From Dyadobacter sp. CY312 (GTDB lineage: Bacteria; Bacteroidota; Bacteroidia; Cytophagales; Spirosomataceae), in the NCBI RefSeq assembly GCF_021390535.1, contig NZ_JAJUXG010000001.1, positions 248,001 through 312,000 on the forward strand: DNA of 64,000 nucleotides. The letters are read 5' to 3'. Made by a program: the position numbers and the translations under genes. Of the stretch, positions 36,157 to 45,704 are shown in pieces. The notes under the pieces are model-generated. The model made no database searches and had not been told where the DNA came from. It saw only the letters and a list, made by a program, of their open reading frames with translations. Position 1 is the stretch's first letter, and each line of letters starts with the position of its first letter.

Positions 36157-37701
36157 CTACAATTTCATCCGCTCCGTTTTGCTGAAATTGAAATACCGGT
36201 AACGATCCATAACAGACATGTCCAGGGAAAGCTTGTAAGTTCCCCACGGATAGGTTACACTTGTTTCTACCTTCTCATTTCTTTTTTTGCTCACAGGAGC
36301 CGCAGACTTTTTTAGGAACTCCTTCATAACCCGTCCATCCATTGCGGCTGGAACAGGCAGGTTGTAAATCCCCAAAACGGTAGGCGTGATGTCGATATTT
36401 GATGTGGGCAGTCCGCTGGTAGCGCCACTTTTGAAATCAGGACCGGATACCATTAAAGCAATGTTGATCTCGTACGGGCTCGATCCGCCATGGCCTGCTA
36501 CGCCCATTGAATAGTCGGTTCCTTTGTATCCTTTTTCATTCACTTCATCGTTCCAATTATTTGCAACCAGGATGTCGCCGGACCGGGTCGGATGGTTATA
36601 ATGAATAGCTTCAAATGAAAGTGTTCCATCCACCCAACCCTGCATACTGCCTTTTCTTTCAGGTTTGGTGAAGACCGCTCCAACCCAGTCTTCCTTATGT
36701 AAAGCGGCAACAATTTTTTTGATATTATTTTCATCGTGGTCTTTAACATACAAAGCGCCCTCGGCGATCACAATGTCATCGGATTCCTTATCCTTTTTAA
36801 GGCCGCTGCTGATTAAAAATTCGGTAAGGCTCTGCTTGCCTTTGTGCGTGACGAAACCATGGTCGGTGGAGATGATGATATTAAAATTATCTTTCAAACC
36901 TCTGGTATTTAGTGAATCCATTACCCGGCCAAATTGCTGATCCACGAATTTCAGGGCAGCCACAGCCTGGTCTGATCCCATACCATAACGATGAGCCGAA
37001 CCGTCCGGATCCGACAACCAAACGGCACTTACCAGTGGTCCATCTGTTTTTAATCCGAATTTTAACAGTGCGTCGGTTACCCATTTGTGTTTGACAAGTC
37101 CATTTTCTCCTTTTTGAGGAACATCGCCAATAGCCTGCAAAACAGCTGGCCTGAGTGATTCCGGCAGTATCAGATCCGGATTGATTATTGCGCCATTTCC
37201 AACTTTATGATTTTGCAAAAAGGCTTGTCCGGTGGTTCCGGAACTGAAAACCATCATGCTTTCGCCCGCGGATTGTAGCACTTCTCCTAAAGATACTGCG
37301 GTAAGCAATTGGTTGGATTCGGCAGCCTGTACTTTTATCAGCTCTTCGTAAGTCGTTCCAATCGCTTTTGACTTGTTAACAGCGGGAAAATAAATTGTAT
37401 TTCCCAAAAGTCCGTGTGTGCCGGGATAAGAACCTGTCGCATAAGAAGCTGAATTTACCCGGGTAACCGTGGGGAAAACGCTATGGTGATGAGTTCCGAC
37501 AGATGCCTTTTGCTTGAAATCATGCAGGTTGGGCATGAGCTCAGCCGTGATATAGTCAGGTCTTAGCCCGTCAAAAAAGAATATCAGTGTTTTATTTTTA
37601 AGTGTATTTTTCTTCTGTCCGTACGAATCAGGTAAAAAAAATAAGACCAGTGCAAACGCCAAACAAAGATTGGCAGATGATTTTAAAAAAGTACTTTTCA
37701 T
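36157..37701 (-). CDS. Secreted type I phosphodiesterase / nucleotide pyrophosphatase-like enzyme
   Basis: A 514-residue alkaline-phosphatase-superfamily hydrolase with a signal peptide (about 1-29, ending SYGQ). Metal ligand Asp44 lies in FFFDGLRPDY. The nucleophile is most likely Thr80 in FPTVTRVNSASYATGSYPGTHG, the layout of nucleotide pyrophosphatase/phosphodiesterases rather than of sulfatases, which carry CxPSR. Further metal ligands are in WLSDPDGSAHRYG and IISTDHGF. It cleaves phosphodiester or phosphoanhydride bonds in the periplasm. It is the last of a minus-strand series with SusC, SusD and a glycerophosphodiester phosphodiesterase, from which it is separated by the 350-bp spacer containing repeat copy B. 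Confidence 0.88.
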   Translation of the reverse strand: MKSTFLKSSANLCLAFALVLFFLPDSYGQKKNTLKNKTLIFFFDGLRPDYITAELMPNLHDFKQKASVGTHHHSVFPTVTRVNSASYATGSYPGTHGLLGNTIYFPAVNKSKAIGTTYEELIKVQAAESNQLLTAVSLGEVLQSAGESMMVFSSGTTGQAFLQNHKVGNGAIINPDLILPESLRPAVLQAIGDVPQKGENGLVKHKWVTDALLKFGLKTDGPLVSAVWLSDPDGSAHRYGMGSDQAVAALKFVDQQFGRVMDSLNTRGLKDNFNIIISTDHGFVTHKGKQSLTEFLISSGLKKDKESDDIVIAEGALYVKDHDENNIKKIVAALHKEDWVGAVFTKPERKGSMQGWVDGTLSFEAIHYNHPTRSGDILVANNWNDEVNEKGYKGTDYSMGVAGHGGSSPYEINIALMVSGPDFKSGATSGLPTSNIDITPTVLGIYNLPVPAAMDGRVMKEFLKKSAAPVSKKRNEKVETSVTYPWGTYKLSLDMSVMDRYRYFNFSKTERMKL

Positions 37702-37785
37702 TTCTGATTAAAGTTTCGGGACTGGAAGGATCACCGTAGGTAGATAATTTCTTGGATTATAATAAGTGTAAACTCTCTATTCTGG

Positions 37786-37961
37786 ACGGCCTTATGCAAA
37801 TTAGAAAATCGATTTGTTCAGCACCGTTAAAAACAAAAAATTGTTTGACGACGTTAGGAGGAGTTTTTTTTGTTTAGGTGATGAGCGAGTCGATTTTCGT
37901 TAAGATTTGCATGCAGCCTTGACTTTTTTTGTTACTTTTTTGTGTTAAGACAAAAAAGTAA
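37786..37961 (+). repeat. Noncoding dispersed repeat, copy B
   Basis: It matches copy A (23692-23882) in the opposite orientation. Shared landmarks are TTATGCAAATTAG at the left end, TTGTTCAGCACCGTTAAAA, TGTTTGACGACG, TAGGAGGAGTTTTTTT, TTAAGATTTGCAT and a terminal hairpin (37932-37961). It lies in the 37702-38057 spacer, which has no gene. Confidence 0.85.
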
Positions 37962-38057
37962 GATGCTAATTCGAGCCCAAAAGCTACCTATTTGACTAAT
38001 TTCAAGTTTAATTACATATCATCTAAACCGAAATTTTCTGTAACAACCCGACGAATG

Positions 38058-38915
38058 TTATTGTTTTTTATAAACTGGTTTCCAGGTTTTGATACCCATC
38101 TTTTCCGTCTCCAGAAGCAATTCGCCAACATTATTTACCAGTACAAAGTCTACACCCTGTTTATATAAATCGGCAAGCTCCTGCGCGGTTTCCGCGAAAA
38201 AGTAGTTGATTTTTATGTGATTGTCTTTTAAAGATGCCATCAATGCCGTGCGATCTTCTTTTGATTCGGGACGAAGCAGTTGTATAAATTCTGCTTTCAA
38301 CTTGATCGTCTCTGCTACATATCTGGAAGTGTTACGGCGATAGCTGTTTTCTCCATTACAGATCAGTATTTCCGGAACCTGTTTTTTTGCAGCTCCCGCC
38401 GCTTTTACTGAGCAGGTCAGAAATGCCTGGTGGAGCCTTCCTGACCTTTTGAGCATTGCCGCTGCCGCTTTGCCAACGGCTTCATCGCCTTTCAGATGAC
38501 AATTTAGCCACACGTTCTCAGGCATCACCGCCAATACCTCCTCAAAAGTAGGCACCAAAGTACCCCTGAATTTTGGTGATTTTTTCATACCGGCATCAAG
38601 TGAACGCAAATACTCATACGTCAGATCTGACACTTTTCCGGTTCCATTCGTAGTCCGATCGACATCGTCATCGTGCATGATCACCATCACACTGTCTTTC
38701 GAAAGCTGGATATCAAACTCGATCATTTGCGCACCCAGCCTTGCAGCTTCCTGCAAAGCTGGTAACGTATTTTCGGGATGCGTGTCCATGGCACCGCGAT
38801 GTGCACACAAACCACGTTCCGGCATTGTTACTTTTGACTTTTGCGCTTGGACAATGCTGGCCGAAAACAGAACCACAAATAAAACCCCTACAATCCCAAA
38901 GCCATCCCTTTTCAT
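38058..38915 (-). CDS. Secreted glycerophosphodiester phosphodiesterase
   Basis: A 285-residue periplasmic enzyme of the GDPD family, started at ATG 38915, which gives a clean signal peptide ending VQAQ (about 25). A start at 38960 would add 15 Gly/Pro-rich residues. The TIM-barrel active site is complete: His39-Arg40 in CAHRGA, Glu48 in HPENT, Glu66 and Asp68 in MIEFDIQ, and His81 in MHDDDVDRTTNGTG. It hydrolyses glycerophosphodiesters to glycerol-3-phosphate and an alcohol. The SusD gene ends 76 bases before this start, and a phosphodiesterase gene lies downstream. Together they suggest outer-membrane capture and periplasmic cutting of a phosphodiester nutrient. Confidence 0.92.
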   Translation of the reverse strand: MKRDGFGIVGVLFVVLFSASIVQAQKSKVTMPERGLCAHRGAMDTHPENTLPALQEAARLGAQMIEFDIQLSKDSVMVIMHDDDVDRTTNGTGKVSDLTYEYLRSLDAGMKKSPKFRGTLVPTFEEVLAVMPENVWLNCHLKGDEAVGKAAAAMLKRSGRLHQAFLTCSVKAAGAAKKQVPEILICNGENSYRRNTSRYVAETIKLKAEFIQLLRPESKEDRTALMASLKDNHIKINYFFAETAQELADLYKQGVDFVLVNNVGELLLETEKMGIKTWKPVYKKQ

Positions 38916-38991
38916 TTTACCTCCGCCCGGCGGCCCGGTTACCTTTCTTACATTTCCCATCTGACATTTCTCATTTTACATCAATTAATAT

Positions 38992-40470
38992 CTACTTCTC
39001 CCACCAAACCTTGATATCGCTGTTGTCGCCGCCCATCGAAGCTACTGCGCTTTTCAATGCTTCCGGATTAAGCGACTGCAAGTAAGTCGGGTAGGGGACA
39101 CGTGCCGGGAAGGCATTCTCTGCCGGAATTCCGGCTCCTCTTGGTAAAACCGGATATCCTGTCCGGCGCTTTTCAAACCACGACTGATAGTCGACGAAGA
39201 AATAAGCGTAATATTTTTGCAACATCACCTGTTCCAGTTGTTTTTCGACCGTTGCAGTTGTTTCAAGCAACACACCCGCCTGCTTTGTGAAACCTGCCGG
39301 CATGGTTGCGCCCCATTGGGTCATGGATGCTGTGATGCCTGCTTCGTAATGTTTTTCAGCAGTTGAGCCGGTGTTAAATCCTTTGAGAGCCAGTTCAGCT
39401 TTAATAAATTCTACTTCCGCCAAAGTCATCATCACCCCAAGCTGTGGCAACGTTTTTAATCCATCGGCATAACTTGAATTGCTTCCTACGGCATATTCTG
39501 TGGCGGTTGGATATCCGCTGTCTATTCCCTGATAAACATTCTCCGTGCCAGATTTTACCTGCGTGGCCCAAACGGTTCTTCTTGGATCGTTGATCTGGTT
39601 CATTTTACCGATAAAGAATTTGGTAAAATAATTTCCGTCACGCCAGTCAACCTGACGGGCATTGTAAAACGGGTTAAAAAATGGAAATGTGCCCGGATAT
39701 CTGAAAATTGCTTCGTCCGCATTCGCCGTAAAAACGGGGAAGTTTGTTGGATTTGCGAGAATCGCGGTGATTTGTTCCCTGGCATTTACTTCGCCTTCTC
39801 TTTTGGATACCCGCATCAGTAACCGTAAACGGAGTGAGTTACAAAACTTTTTCCATTTCAAAATTCCCGGATTTTTGGCTCCTGAAAGTGCATTAGCGTT
39901 ATACAACATGTCGCCTGCATAAGTCAATGCTTTTGTATCATCCAGCAAACTGTTGGCAGTTTCAAGATCTTTCAGGATTTGAATGTACACATCCTTCTGT
40001 TTGTCAAAAGTTGGTTTGAAATTCCCGTCTAGTGCTTTTGTAGCCTGCGAATAAGGCACATCGCCATAGAGATCCGTCAGAATCGAATAACTCCAGCTTT
40101 TATAAATCAGGGAAATTGCTTTGTAGTTATTCTCATTCAGCTTATCCGCAATGACGTAAAGGTCCTGAATGTCACTCAAATAAGTATAAAAGTTGGTCCA
40201 CACACCTGTACCCGGATTCACAAGATAACGGTGTAACCCACCACCACCTGCACTTGCGCGGGGCGCATCTACCTGCATCAGCTCGTGAGTGAAATTACGA
40301 CTCGCGTTGACGGTACTGTTGATGATCTTGTATTGAAGTTGGCCCAACATGACGCCTGGTGTAATCTCCTTTGGCCGATTAGGATCCGTATTTAGTTCCT
40401 CGAAACCGTCGTTGCAAGAAAACAGCAGACCTGCTATTAAAAGGATCGGGATATATATTTTTCTAAACAT
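38992..40470 (-). CDS. SusD-like (SusD/RagB, type 2) outer membrane lipoprotein
   Basis: A 492-residue lipoprotein with Cys19 in the lipobox (LLFSC, then NDGFEELNTDPNRP). The N-terminal NTDPNRP signature and the GQLQYKIINSTVN, KALDGNFKPTFDKQKDVYIQIL and LRLRLLMRVS stretches mark the SusD-like subfamily seen beside phosphate-ester or peptide loci as well as glycan loci. SusC ends 12 bases upstream. No glycoside hydrolase is in this operon. Confidence 0.92.
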   Translation of the reverse strand: MFRKIYIPILLIAGLLFSCNDGFEELNTDPNRPKEITPGVMLGQLQYKIINSTVNASRNFTHELMQVDAPRASAGGGGLHRYLVNPGTGVWTNFYTYLSDIQDLYVIADKLNENNYKAISLIYKSWSYSILTDLYGDVPYSQATKALDGNFKPTFDKQKDVYIQILKDLETANSLLDDTKALTYAGDMLYNANALSGAKNPGILKWKKFCNSLRLRLLMRVSKREGEVNAREQITAILANPTNFPVFTANADEAIFRYPGTFPFFNPFYNARQVDWRDGNYFTKFFIGKMNQINDPRRTVWATQVKSGTENVYQGIDSGYPTATEYAVGSNSSYADGLKTLPQLGVMMTLAEVEFIKAELALKGFNTGSTAEKHYEAGITASMTQWGATMPAGFTKQAGVLLETTATVEKQLEQVMLQKYYAYFFVDYQSWFEKRRTGYPVLPRGAGIPAENAFPARVPYPTYLQSLNPEALKSAVASMGGDNSDIKVWWEK

Positions 40471-40481
40471 TTTTCTGATGA

Positions 40482-43400
40482 TTAAAATTTAAGGGTAAGA
40501 TTCATACCCATCGTTCTTGTGGATGGAAACTGGGCAAGCTCAACACCCGGTGTGAGCGTTCCGTTGTTCAGGTTTCCGCCTTCCGGGTCAAAGCCTGGAA
40601 ATTTTGTGAAATTGAAAAGGTCTCTTCCGAAAAGAGCCAGGCTGGTCTGGCGCACGCCAATTCTGTTTAGCAATGCAGCAGGCAGGTTAAATTCAATCCT
40701 TGCTTCCCTGATTTTCAGGAAGGATGCATCGAAAATATTGGTTTCCGCATTGGCAATCTGATAGTAATTGTCGTAGTAAGAACTCGCGGCAACCTTTACC
40801 GTATTTGCTGTGAAACTTCCATCGGCTTGTTTTACAACACCCTGACCAATAATTCCGTCTTCGCGTCCTGGCAAAGTAACTTTTGTTTTTCCGAGCGTAT
40901 TATTTTTGTGATTGGTTTGAGAGAACATGCTTCCGCCTTTCTGGCCATCCAAAAGTATACTTACACGCACGTTTTTAATCGTAAACTCATTGGACAAACT
41001 GGCTTTCCAGTCTGCAAATGCATTTCCCCACTTTTTAGTAGTAGGATCGAGTGCAGCCGGTAGTCCAACAGACGAATAAATGATCTGTCCGTCGGGAGCA
41101 CGCTGAAAACCGCGGCCGTACATATCGCCCATCAATCCGCCAACCCGGGCTTCCACCGAAACATTGGCATCGTGGGCATAGATGACCTGGTTGGTAATAC
41201 CCGATGCAAGCTCGCGTACATAACTCCTGTTTGTGGACCACAGCAATGTCGTGTTCCAGCTGAAATTCTTGTTGGTGATCGGTTTGGCAGTAAGTTTGAC
41301 TTCGATACCACGGGAGTTGATCAAACCTGCATTAATCAGCGCATTGGAATAACCCGACACCGGATCCAGCGGAATGGCAAGTATCTGGTTGCGGCTATTG
41401 TTGTTGTAATAGGCAACATCCAGTCCCAGGAGGTTTTTCAAAATACGCACATCAAGCCCGAATTCATAACTCGCCGTTATCTCAGGTTTCAGGTCGGCAT
41501 TAAACAATGTCGATGAATTTGTGAAACTGTTACCATAAACTCTGTCGTAGTAACGGGCTGTCTGGTAAGGTCTTGTATCATTTCCAACCTGCGCCCAGGA
41601 AGCTCTCACTTTGGCAAAGGAAACTGCGACCGGAAGTTTAAATATTTCATTTAACAAAAAGCTGGAACTCACCGATGGGTAGAAAAACGAATTGTTTCCG
41701 TAAGGCAACGTGCTCGACCAGTCGTTACGGCCTGTTACATCCAGAAAGATTTTTTCATCATATGAAAACTGTGTAGCGGCGTAAATACTGTTGATGGCTT
41801 TTTTTGTTTTTAAAGGGTCGGCCACCGCCTGGTCAAGACTATTGGAGATCTGATAAATTCCCGGCTGAGCCAATTGATCCGCATAAAGTCCGGCGAAATC
41901 GTAGGATTGACGCATGGCGTTTCCTCCTGCAGAAGCAGTTACATCGATAATGCCTGCAATCTTGTCTTTATAATTGATCAGGAAATCGGTGTTGGATTCA
42001 TAATTGAAAACATTCTGCTCCCGGTACATGCCTCTCGGGTAACGTGTCATGCTGAAAGGTCGCTGCTGGGAACGGAACTCATATGCCATATCCAGACCGG
42101 TACGAACCAGGAAATCCAGTTTGTCGGAGATTTCATAAGTTGCCGAAACGTTCCCGATCACCCCGTGTTTGTTCATCTTGTTGAGCATTTCATACATGCC
42201 CAGGTAAGGGTTGTCGGGTGTCGGGTTGAAAGGATTTCTCTGCTGGATGTTCTCTTTACCCGGAACCCAGTAAGGTTTGAACCATTCCGGTTTCAGGTTG
42301 GGCGCTGTTCCCAGGATCAAAAAGTACATCAGTGACTGGTTGTTGTAGCCAGCCATAGGCAGGTTGTCGCTTTTCTTGTTGGTATAATTGACTTTTCCAT
42401 TGATTTTCAGGCGATCCGAGACTTTCTGACTAAGTGAAAGTGCAGCATTCAGACGCTCAAATCCGGTGTTTGGGATGATCCATTTGTTTTTCATGTGTGT
42501 CAAAGACAGTCGGGCTGAGCCTTTTTCTGTTCCGCCTTCCAGGGAAATACTGTTTGAAAAAGTAGTTCCAGTTTGAAAGAAGCCTGATATGTAGTCTTTA
42601 TTGGCAACCCAGGGCGTTCTCACCGTTGGCCGTCCATCTGCTGCGTCGGGATTGTACTGGAAATAGGATTGACCATCAAATTTTGGTCCCCATGCTCTTC
42701 CTGCACCCACTGTGGTTGCTGTATTGGGGCCATCTTCATTGTCCAGATAGGAATAGTATTTGTTTGTACGTCCTTCACCGTATTCAAACTGGTAGTCAGG
42801 ATATCGGTTTATTTGTTCAAAACTGAAATTTGAATTAACTGTAACACCTATCCCTTTGTCTTTACGAACTCCGGATTTTGTCGTGATAATGATGGCGCCA
42901 CCAGCTGCCCGGCTACCATAAAGCGCTGTTGCACCCGGGCCTTTCAGTACGGTAACTTTCTCAATATCATCGGGATTGATGTCTGACAAACTTGAACCGT
43001 AATCGACCGGACTGTCAGCGGAAAGGTGGGAATTAAATCCAGTTCCTGTTATTCTGCTGCTGACCGGTACGCCGTCAACAACGATCAAAGCCTGATTGTT
43101 ATCCAGGTTAAGCGAAGATTCACCACGCAAAGTGATACGTGCCGATCCCATTGGTCCTGCACCTGCGCCCTGTATATTTAGTCCGGCTACTTTCCCGGAA
43201 AGTGTATTAACCCAGTTGTTCGACTTTGCATCTTTTACCGCATTCTCATTGATCGTTTGTGCAGCAAAACCGAGGGATTTCTCTTCTCTTTTGATACCCA
43301 AGGCGGTTACAACGACTTCATTCAGAATCTTGGTGTCTTCAACCAAAACAACGTCAACGACAGTCTGATTTCCAATTATTTTCTCCTGTGATATAAAACC

Positions 43401-43634
43401 GATGGCCGAAAAGATCAGTGTATTTCCGGATTTGGAGTTGCTCAGGTTGTATTCACCTTGTGCGTTAGTCGTAGTTCCGGAGTTGGTCCCCTTAATCAGG
43501 ATGTTCACACCGGGAAGAGACTCTCCGGTTGAAGTTGTCACTTTACCGGAAATTGTAGCTTGTGCTTGTAAATACAAGGGTAAACACAGACCCAACAGCA
43601 CGGCAAAAAATGTCGGACGTAATCGTTTATTCAT
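40482..43634 (-). CDS. SusC/RagA-family TonB-linked outer membrane transporter
   Basis: A 1050-residue importer; ATG 43634 (MNKRLRPTFFAVLLG) gives a normal signal peptide ending LQAQ, and the extra frame to 43718 is not family-like. The carboxypeptidase-regulatory-like domain (GKVTTSTGESLPGVNILIKGTNSG), TonB-box-like EVVVTALGIKREEKSLGF, the plug (ITLRGESSLN, ALIVVDGVP, VTVLKGPGATALYGSRAAGGAIIITTK) and barrel ending MGMNLTLKF are all present. It heads the SusC-SusD-GDPD-phosphodiesterase series on the minus strand. A prophage integrase lies about 800 bases upstream. Confidence 0.95.
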   Translation of the reverse strand: MNKRLRPTFFAVLLGLCLPLYLQAQATISGKVTTSTGESLPGVNILIKGTNSGTTTNAQGEYNLSNSKSGNTLIFSAIGFISQEKIIGNQTVVDVVLVEDTKILNEVVVTALGIKREEKSLGFAAQTINENAVKDAKSNNWVNTLSGKVAGLNIQGAGAGPMGSARITLRGESSLNLDNNQALIVVDGVPVSSRITGTGFNSHLSADSPVDYGSSLSDINPDDIEKVTVLKGPGATALYGSRAAGGAIIITTKSGVRKDKGIGVTVNSNFSFEQINRYPDYQFEYGEGRTNKYYSYLDNEDGPNTATTVGAGRAWGPKFDGQSYFQYNPDAADGRPTVRTPWVANKDYISGFFQTGTTFSNSISLEGGTEKGSARLSLTHMKNKWIIPNTGFERLNAALSLSQKVSDRLKINGKVNYTNKKSDNLPMAGYNNQSLMYFLILGTAPNLKPEWFKPYWVPGKENIQQRNPFNPTPDNPYLGMYEMLNKMNKHGVIGNVSATYEISDKLDFLVRTGLDMAYEFRSQQRPFSMTRYPRGMYREQNVFNYESNTDFLINYKDKIAGIIDVTASAGGNAMRQSYDFAGLYADQLAQPGIYQISNSLDQAVADPLKTKKAINSIYAATQFSYDEKIFLDVTGRNDWSSTLPYGNNSFFYPSVSSSFLLNEIFKLPVAVSFAKVRASWAQVGNDTRPYQTARYYDRVYGNSFTNSSTLFNADLKPEITASYEFGLDVRILKNLLGLDVAYYNNNSRNQILAIPLDPVSGYSNALINAGLINSRGIEVKLTAKPITNKNFSWNTTLLWSTNRSYVRELASGITNQVIYAHDANVSVEARVGGLMGDMYGRGFQRAPDGQIIYSSVGLPAALDPTTKKWGNAFADWKASLSNEFTIKNVRVSILLDGQKGGSMFSQTNHKNNTLGKTKVTLPGREDGIIGQGVVKQADGSFTANTVKVAASSYYDNYYQIANAETNIFDASFLKIREARIEFNLPAALLNRIGVRQTSLALFGRDLFNFTKFPGFDPEGGNLNNGTLTPGVELAQFPSTRTMGMNLTLKF

Positions 43635-43984
43635 AACTTTTTTTGAGTTAAAGTGCTCCAAAAGAGTACGTTGACCAATGAAGAGCAATTTGTAATAAGG
43701 CTGCAAAGGTAGTTGCACCGTAAAAAGCTACTGTTACCGGGGTGTTAAGGAATTGTGATATTAATCAGGAACTGGCGCGGTTGGATAGAAACCTTATTTA
43801 GTCAGGAATTTCGCCAGTTTTAATTTAGGTATAGCGTCGAAATGGCTTGGGCTGCCGTTTACGATTTGACAGCATTATGGCTTAAAAGGATTGAGCCGGA
43901 GGGGGGGATGGGAATAGCGCATCGATAAAATACCGGTGCGCTACTTTGTATGCGAATCCAATGAATGCCTAAACTTTTAAAAAA

Positions 43985-44137
43985 ATGAAGTTCTTTTTCA
44001 AACCATGTCTTATTGTTTTTTTATTAATATGTTTTTCACTCGCGAAAATTGAAGAGCAAAGCAATAAATCTTATACTGCGTATTTGTTTCCGGATCCGAT
44101 CATTCTTGGTTTTAAGAGCAACCCAGCGGATTATTAA
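43985..44137 (+). CDS. Possible small secreted peptide, 50 residues
   Basis: ATG 43985 to TAA 44135-44137. The peptide has a hydrophobic signal-like N-terminus (FFFKPCLIVFLLICFSLA) and a short polar tail containing YLFPDPIILG. It is too short for family assignment. It may be real, or the first part of a chromosomal gene cut by the neighbouring prophage insertion. Confidence 0.3.
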   Translation: MKFFFKPCLIVFLLICFSLAKIEEQSNKSYTAYLFPDPIILGFKSNPADY

Positions 44138-44238
44138 CAAATCGTACGTTAGGATTGTCGTGGACAATCAAATTCTAAGATGACCCAAAAAAGAAATTCC
44201 GGAAGATTTTGTTTCTGCACTGTTTATGCAAAAAAAAC

Positions 44239-44268
44239 AGCCTGTAAGTTGTTAATTTACAGGCTTTT
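44239..44268 (+). terminator. Terminator-like hairpin upstream of the integrase
   Basis: GCCTGTAA and TTACAGGC (8 bp, loop of about 9) are followed by TTTT. On the other strand the hairpin is preceded by an A-run, so it could serve either direction. Confidence 0.55.
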
Positions 44269-44393
44269 AAATAATTCAAACGTGACCAAAAGGAGACTTA
44301 TCACACACTACCCTCACCGACCAAAAACCGCATCTATGTTGTTTAAATCAACTTTTTTGTGCGGTGCGCATACCTAGTAAGTATTGAAATATC

Positions 44394-44401
44394 TATATTT
44401 G
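44394..44401 (+). promoter_or_regulatory. Bacteroidota -7 box for the integrase gene
   Basis: TATATTTG matches the TAnnTTTG consensus and lies 35 bases before the integrase ATG. No convincing -33 TTG is at the usual distance. Confidence 0.45.
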
Positions 44402-44435
44402 TTTCTGCAAATGTTTCTGTAAAAACACTCATTAG

Positions 44436-45686
44436 ATGGCCACTTTCAACATAGAACTTAACTCGCGAGCCGGCAAAGATGGCTTGTATGCTTTGTTCGT
44501 CCGTGTTACTCACAACCGTAAAAGTAAGAAAATCAAACTGGATTTTACTATCCCAGCTGAGCACTTCAACAAACAAGCAAAATTCGGTTTCTGGATTCGG
44601 AAAGCGAACATTAAACACGTCAAATACAACAGAGATATTCAAATCGCAATTGACGGGTTACGGGCCAAATATGAATTACTGGAACAGTCAAACGTACCGG
44701 CACTTGCTAATATAAAAAATGATACACCTGAGGGGGCTACCTTAAAAAACTACTTCGCAAACTACCTAAAACATCTGGAAGCTGACTCAGCGATCAGCTA
44801 CTATAAGCAGCAGGAATCAAAACTTAACCGGTTCAAAGATTACTTCGGAGAAAATACACCGATGTCATCTATAACACCGCAGAACATTGCGGAATTTAAA
44901 AACAGCCTATTGGTACGAAATCTGGCCGGAACAACCGTAAATAATATTATTGACAAAATATACACCGTTTTTAAGGCTGCGTTGGCTGATGACACACTCG
45001 ATAAGGATCCATTCCGCGCCCACGTCCGGGCAAAGACTCTAAAGTCTAACAAAGCAAAACTTACAGATGAGCAAATAGAAAAGCTGCAAAAATTATCCCT
45101 TAAAAATTGGATGCACCACACTAGGAATTACTATTTGTTTTCTTACTATAATGCCGGTATCAGAGTAGCGGACCTCATACAGTTGAGACAAGGAAATATT
45201 AAAGCGGGTAGGCTGGAATATGAGATGGACAAGACTGGCCACAAGAAAAGTATAAAGCTGAACAGCTCAGCACTCGGTATCTTAAAGGAATATCACGATA
45301 CTGAAGCTAATGCCAATAACTACCTGTTCCCAATTCTGGAGAATGACGCAGATTATGCTGCCTTTGTAACCCATGCAGAAAAGAGGAAGATGGACAGGGC
45401 TTTACGAATCGATTTACACAATCACCTATCCGGAAAGACTTCTCAGATCAATAACAATCTGAAAGATATATCGAAGTTACTTGAACTTGATAAAAATATC
45501 TCTTTTCATACTTCCCGACACTCATTTGCTGACAAAGCCCGGAGAGCAATGAAGAGCTCCAACAAAATTACCGTTGTTGATATTATGAACAGCCTGGGGC
45601 ATAAAAAAATTGAGACAACACAGGGTTATCTCAATTCCTTTGATAAAGAATCACTGGATGAAGCTATGGGCGATATATTTGATTAA
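44436..45686 (+). CDS. Tyrosine-family site-specific integrase
   Basis: A 416-residue recombinase that would integrate and excise the prophage. It has an N-terminal Arm-type domain (about 1-90), a SAM-like core-binding domain (about 100-200) and the catalytic domain. Active-site residues are Arg243 in NAGIRVADL, a probable Lys270 in the beta-turn TGHKKS, His358 and Arg361 in HTSRHSFA, His389 in SLGHKKIETTQGYL, and the nucleophile Tyr398. The Bacteroidota-type architecture is shared by temperate phages and conjugative transposons. The terminase, portal and protease genes to the right show that this element is a prophage. The gene is at the extreme left end, as expected. Confidence 0.95.
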   Translation: MATFNIELNSRAGKDGLYALFVRVTHNRKSKKIKLDFTIPAEHFNKQAKFGFWIRKANIKHVKYNRDIQIAIDGLRAKYELLEQSNVPALANIKNDTPEGATLKNYFANYLKHLEADSAISYYKQQESKLNRFKDYFGENTPMSSITPQNIAEFKNSLLVRNLAGTTVNNIIDKIYTVFKAALADDTLDKDPFRAHVRAKTLKSNKAKLTDEQIEKLQKLSLKNWMHHTRNYYLFSYYNAGIRVADLIQLRQGNIKAGRLEYEMDKTGHKKSIKLNSSALGILKEYHDTEANANNYLFPILENDADYAAFVTHAEKRKMDRALRIDLHNHLSGKTSQINNNLKDISKLLELDKNISFHTSRHSFADKARRAMKSSNKITVVDIMNSLGHKKIETTQGYLNSFDKESLDEAMGDIFD

Positions 45687-45704
45687 AACCCAAAATATCG
45701 AGAT

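Larger units (their letters stand above)
43635..44435. other. Intergenic region at the prophage left boundary, about 800 bp
   Basis: It contains a possible small secreted peptide (43985-44137), a terminator-like hairpin (44239-44268) and the integrase promoter box. The left attachment site should lie here, between the Sus gene and the integrase. It cannot be defined without the right end, which is beyond the window. No tRNA gene is visible as an insertion target. Confidence 0.55.

Noticed and set aside
36157..37701. Sulfatase assignment, attractive beside the sulfation genes
   Set aside because: The CxPSR sulfatase maturation motif is absent; a Thr nucleophile in the FPTVTRVN context fits nucleotide pyrophosphatase/phosphodiesterase.
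44180..44435. tRNA gene as the prophage integration target
   Set aside because: No tRNA-like fold or GGTTCRANTCC motif is present on either strand. The hairpin there is terminator-like.
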